64,000 nt of DNA from Runella salmonicolor (GTDB lineage Bacteria; Bacteroidota; Bacteroidia; Cytophagales; Spirosomataceae), in contig NZ_JAMZEL010000004.1 in assembly GCF_024158025.1 (NCBI RefSeq), forward strand, positions 372,001-436,000. The letters are read 5' to 3'. Below are positions 61,205 to 64,000 of this stretch, piece after piece. Each line of letters starts with the position of its first letter. Position 1 is the first letter of the stretch. A program made the position numbers and the translations under genes. Under the pieces are notes generated by a model. The model saw nothing but the letters and a program-made list of their open reading frames with translations. It ran no database searches and was not told where the DNA came from.

Positions 61205-62098
61205 TTAAACGGTTGGCGTTTTTCGGTATTTGAGTTTGTTGCGCTGCTCGGCCTCAATATCCAGAATTTCGGTGCTTTTATACGTAAGCGCCTGCTGAAT
61301 GTGGTGCAAATCACGGACTAATTTTTGTAAGCCGGGTACTTCCAGTGAGGCCGCGTGGTCGGTGCCTTTCCATGTACGATCTTTGGTGAAATGGCGCTCA
61401 ATCCAACGAGCTCCTAGCGTATAAGCGGCAATATCGGCCGCAATACCGAGATGGTGCCCCGAAAAACCGATTTCCTTTACGCGATTGCCGTAAACATCGT
61501 ATAGACGATTGATTTCCAGTAAACAAATGTCTTTGAAAGGTACGGGGTAGCCAGAGGTGCAGTTGTAGAGCACGAGCCGGGTTTGGGCCTGATTGGTTTC
61601 TTCAAAGAAAGCAACGATTTCTTCAATTTCAAGAAGAGTGGTCATGCCAGATGAAATGTGAATATCGCCCGCGTAGCCGTCACGCAGCAATGTCAACATT
61701 TCATAGTTGTTGTTGCAAGCCGACGGAACCTTGATAAAATCTGGTTTGAGACCAATGATTTCGTGGGCCGAGGTCATATCCCAGACCGAGGTAGCGTAGC
61801 CGATACCGATCGACTCGGCGTAGGTTTTGAGGTCGGCGTGTTGTTCCCAGGTCAATTCCAAAAATTCGCGGTGGGCACCGTAGGTGTTTCCGTAAGAGTT
61901 GTAAGGAGTAGGATGCGGCGAATTATATTGCTCTTCCGTTAAGAGTTCGCGGGCGTTGCGTTTCTGAAATTTAGCATAATCGGCCCCGCACTCTTTCGAT
62001 AATTTGATTAACTCCTTCGCAATCCCAAAGTCGCCCATGTGGTTACAACCGATTTCGGAAATAACGAGCGGTTTACGATAGTCAAAACTGAATCCCAT
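61205..62098 (-). CDS. neuB: N-acetylneuraminate synthase-family enzyme lacking the SAF domain
   Basis: NeuB-type synthases condense phosphoenolpyruvate with a six-carbon sugar to make nonulosonic acid. The 297-residue TIM barrel shows EIGCNHMGDF (metal/substrate), ADYAKFQKR, TSVWD, IKVPSACNNN, ISSGMTTLLEIEEIV, YNCTSGYPVPF and FSGHHLG, then HFTKDRTWKGTDHAASL. Usual NeuB proteins (about 340-350 residues) end with a SAF/antifreeze-like domain that closes the active site. This one stops at KLKYRKTPTV, just where that domain would begin. It is first in the cluster. Confidence 0.88.
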   Translation of the reverse strand: MGFSFDYRKPLVISEIGCNHMGDFGIAKELIKLSKECGADYAKFQKRNARELLTEEQYNSPHPTPYNSYGNTYGAHREFLELTWEQHADLKTYAESIGIGYATSVWDMTSAHEIIGLKPDFIKVPSACNNNYEMLTLLRDGYAGDIHISSGMTTLLEIEEIVAFFEETNQAQTRLVLYNCTSGYPVPFKDICLLEINRLYDVYGNRVKEIGFSGHHLGIAADIAAYTLGARWIERHFTKDRTWKGTDHAASLEVPGLQKLVRDLHHIQQALTYKSTEILDIEAEQRNKLKYRKTPTV

Positions 62099-62147
62099 GG
62101 ATTATGTCGTTACTTGTTAAGTTCTTCTGTTGGACTTAAATTCTTTA

Positions 62148-62155
62148 CAAAGGTA
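62148..62155 (-). promoter_or_regulatory. Promoter -7 box for the glycan operon
   Basis: Minus-strand TACCTTTG, a full -7 match 50 bp before the neuB ATG. No TTG at standard spacing was found. Confidence 0.4.
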
Positions 62156-62218
62156 ATGGTTGGTTTGTAGTTTTGGTCTTTTGCTGTTTTTCTATGTCAT
62201 TAATTCCACGCTCACGCT

Positions 62219-62226
62219 TACCTTTG
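62219..62226 (+). promoter_or_regulatory. Promoter -7 box, plus strand, possibly for hemH
   Basis: Plus-strand TACCTTTG, a mirror of the box at 62148. It would leave a long leader of over 200 nt before hemH at 62442, so the link to hemH is uncertain. Confidence 0.35.
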
Positions 62227-62441
62227 CAATAAACAATTAGAATAACCAGAGAAAATCGTTGCTTTGTACAGAAGAAAGCCAACGAGCCAAGAAACTTTTT
62301 ATTCTGATTTGAGTTTTAAAATTGTGTTGAGAAAGTATTGTAAAACTAAAGGCTCCACCGTTGCGTAAGTAGAATAAATTGAGTGCTTATTCTCAAAACG
62401 GCAAATTTAATCAGCTTATTTCTTTTGTATCTATCAAAAAA

Positions 62442-63503
62442 ATGACTTCATCTGTTTCTGAATCAATTCCGACTACGCAAAAAAAGCTCGGAAAAACGGG
62501 CGTATTGATTGTTAATTTAGGCACTCCCGATAGCCCATCCACCCCCGACGTACGTAAGTACCTCCGTGAGTTTCTGATGGATGGTCGCGTTATTGATATT
62601 CCTTATATTCAGCGTTTTATGCTGGTCAATTTGATTATTGCGCCCTTTCGCGCGCCCAAATCAGCGAAGGTATATAAAGAACTATGGTTGCCTGAGGGGT
62701 CTCCCTTGAAAATTTATGGCGAACGGGTAGAAAAATTATTGCAGGATGAGCTGGGAGATTCTTACGTGGTAAAGTTGGCAATGCGTTATCAGAATCCTGC
62801 GATTGAGGTTGGCTTATTAGAGTTCCAGAAAATGGGCTTGACAGAAATTATTGTTGTTCCATTCTTTCCACAATATGCTTCGGCCACGACGGGTTCGGTG
62901 TATGAAGAAGTGATGCGCGTATTGGCAAAATGGCAAGTGATGCCAGAGCTTCGCTTTGTCAATCAATTTGTGAATCACCCCAAATTTATTCAGGGGTTTG
63001 TGCAGAATGCCCAAAAATACATGGCAGAGTACGAATTTGATTATTTCTTGTTTAGCTACCACGGTTTGCCCGAGCGGCAGATCAGCAAAGGAGATATAAC
63101 TGGCAAGGTATGTCGTTTGGGCGAATGTTGCGGCTCGCTTACTGCCATGAATCAGCATTGTTACCGGGCGCAGTGTTTTGAAACCACGCGTTTATTGGTC
63201 AAAGCGCTAAATATTCCTGAAGGGAAATACGTGACCAGTTTTCAGTCGCGCCTTGGTAAAACGCCCTGGGTACAACCCTATACCGAGGATACAATCAAAG
63301 AATTGGCAAGTAAGGGAATCAAAAGCGTGTTGGCATTTTCGCCCGCGTTTGTTTCCGATTGTCTCGAAACTACCATTGAAGTAGGCGAAGAATACAAAGA
63401 GTTGTTTGAAGAATCGGGTGGAAAACATTGGCAACTCGTCGAAAGTCTCAACGACAGCCCCATTTGGATAGAAACACTGGTGGATTTGGTAAAAAACGCC
63501 TGA
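62442..63503 (+). CDS. hemH: Ferrochelatase
   Basis: HemH inserts Fe2+ into protoporphyrin IX in the last step of haem synthesis. The 353-residue protein from ATG 62442 has GVLIVNLGTPDSP at the start, VPFFPQYASATTGS, the catalytic His in FLFSYHGLPERQ, and the metal-site Glu in SPAFVSDCLETTIEVGEEY. A cysteine-rich segment (CRLGECCGSLTAMNQHC) could bind an Fe-S cluster as in some ferrochelatases. An upstream in-frame start (62379) adds 21 residues of low similarity. Confidence 0.94.
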   Translation: MTSSVSESIPTTQKKLGKTGVLIVNLGTPDSPSTPDVRKYLREFLMDGRVIDIPYIQRFMLVNLIIAPFRAPKSAKVYKELWLPEGSPLKIYGERVEKLLQDELGDSYVVKLAMRYQNPAIEVGLLEFQKMGLTEIIVVPFFPQYASATTGSVYEEVMRVLAKWQVMPELRFVNQFVNHPKFIQGFVQNAQKYMAEYEFDYFLFSYHGLPERQISKGDITGKVCRLGECCGSLTAMNQHCYRAQCFETTRLLVKALNIPEGKYVTSFQSRLGKTPWVQPYTEDTIKELASKGIKSVLAFSPAFVSDCLETTIEVGEEYKELFEESGGKHWQLVESLNDSPIWIETLVDLVKNA

Positions 63504-63507
63504 GGAA

Positions 63508-64000
63508 TTATTCTTTTATAAATTTACCAGTGACTATTTTGTCGGCTATCGTTCTGATAAGATAAGTTCCTTGCGGCAGACTCCCTACATTAAACTCGTG
63601 GATGTGCGTCAGATACCGCTCGGGTTTCTGGTATTCGTCCACGATTTTTCCTTTTACATCAATAAGTTGAAATAAGACTTTAACCGGCTTAGTTGCGGAA
63701 TAAGAAACCTTCACTCTGTTTTGTGCGGGAGAAGGAAAAATTTGCAAAAAATCTTTAGGCTCGGATTCTATACTTGTAATTACTCCATTACCCGGATATT
63801 CAAAAGGCGGAATGATGACTGGGTCACCTCCTTGGTCGATTACCTGTAATGTCACTTCCCGTTGGGTTTCACTGATTCGTGCGCCCTCACGCCATTCTTC
63901 CACAATAATGGCATACGCGTAGTTGCCCACTTGCACAGGTGCATTCCATGTAAGCTCACCCGTTTTTGAATTGATTTGAAAGACACCTTCGCGGGTGACT
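63508..64000 (-). CDS. C-terminal part of a T9SS surface protein (runs off the right edge)
   Basis: The frame is open from base 64000 to the stop at 63508, 164 residues, and must start beyond the window. The first part (FQINSKTGELTWNAP, YAYAIIVEEWREG) looks like a cadherin/Ig-like repeat. After a Pro/Gly linker (IPPFEYPGNGVITSIE) comes a T9SS type A sorting domain (LQIFPSPAQNRVKVSY to GTYLIRTIADKIVTGKFIKE). The apparent GTG start at 63936 is only an internal Val. It is convergent with hemH, 4 bp apart, with no terminator visible. Confidence 0.82.
   Translation of the reverse strand, partial: VTREGVFQINSKTGELTWNAPVQVGNYAYAIIVEEWREGARISETQREVTLQVIDQGGDPVIIPPFEYPGNGVITSIESEPKDFLQIFPSPAQNRVKVSYSATKPVKVLFQLIDVKGKIVDEYQKPERYLTHIHEFNVGSLPQGTYLIRTIADKIVTGKFIKE

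Larger units (their letters stand above)
62099..62441. other. Intergenic region between neuB and hemH with divergent promoter boxes
   Basis: A 343-bp divergent region. It holds two mirrored -7 matches (62148-62155 minus, 62219-62226 plus) and no reading frame that I trust. No RNA gene or terminator is seen. Confidence 0.6.

Overview
The window looks like a chromosomal piece of a Bacteroidota bacterium of the order Cytophagales. A Runella- or Spirosoma-like genome is my best guess, but genus is inference. The evidence is: four secreted proteins ending in type IX secretion (T9SS) C-terminal sorting domains; promoters of the Bacteroidota type (TAnnTTTG at -7, sometimes TTG/TTTG about 19-20 bp upstream); two LytTR regulator/kinase pairs; a GH106-type rhamnosidase; and the long form of IspH. 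No rRNA, tRNA, CRISPR array, prophage or intact insertion sequence was seen. One 100-N assembly gap lies inside a repetitive surface-protein gene.

Layout. 1-10.4 kb: start of a sensor kinase leaving the window, a T9SS protein, adk, obg, a 1,275-residue T9SS esterase/adhesin, aroE, a metallophosphoesterase and ispH. 10.4-19 kb: GDP-fucose synthase, a LytTR regulator with its kinase, gamma carbonic anhydrase, a Uma2 protein, oligopeptidase B and recQ. 19-28.8 kb (accessory): a secreted unknown, a patch of decayed DNA (IS3-like and antitoxin-like fragments), an AT-rich lectin-domain T9SS protein with the gap, a GH106 glycosidase, ferritin, a membrane protein/Xre pair and a lipoprotein. 28.8-42.1 kb: PHP phosphatase, gltX, CAP protein, GNAT, hisF, a second LytTR pair, YceI, MBL hydrolase, a second Uma2, a PhoB-type regulator, an M3 peptidase and a PLP decarboxylase. 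42-47 kb: LysR remnant, ECF sigma/anti-sigma pair, small membrane proteins, GlgE, an Xre regulator and a 59-residue lipoprotein. 47-54 kb: the distal part of the complex I operon (nuoK, L, M, N) with an unrelated membrane gene between nuoL and nuoM. 54-62.1 kb: a surface-glycan cluster on the minus strand (NeuB, NeuA, Gfo/Idh, SDR, KdsC-like phosphatase, GT-C-like membrane protein, flippase, methyltransferase). 62.4-64 kb: hemH and the end of another T9SS protein.

How the genes work together. The glycan cluster would make a CMP-activated nonulosonic acid, export a lipid-linked glycan and modify it. Fcl may add GDP-fucose to the surface-sugar supply. The T9SS proteins, GH106 and the esterase suggest life on polysaccharides or on other cells. 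Housekeeping genes are scattered singly among these.

Most notable signals. (1) A degenerate heptanucleotide repeat, one copy of which adds exactly 84 bp in frame to hisF. (2) A family of 33-nt hairpins (15-nt arms, 3-nt loop), one copy of which sits inside the GH106 coding sequence. (3) A nonulosonate cluster with a NeuB lacking the SAF domain and with no recognised precursor genes. (4) A GT-C-like gene inside the nuo operon that resembles one in the neighbouring glycan cluster. (5) A perfect palindrome between the promoter boxes of an Xre-regulator operon.
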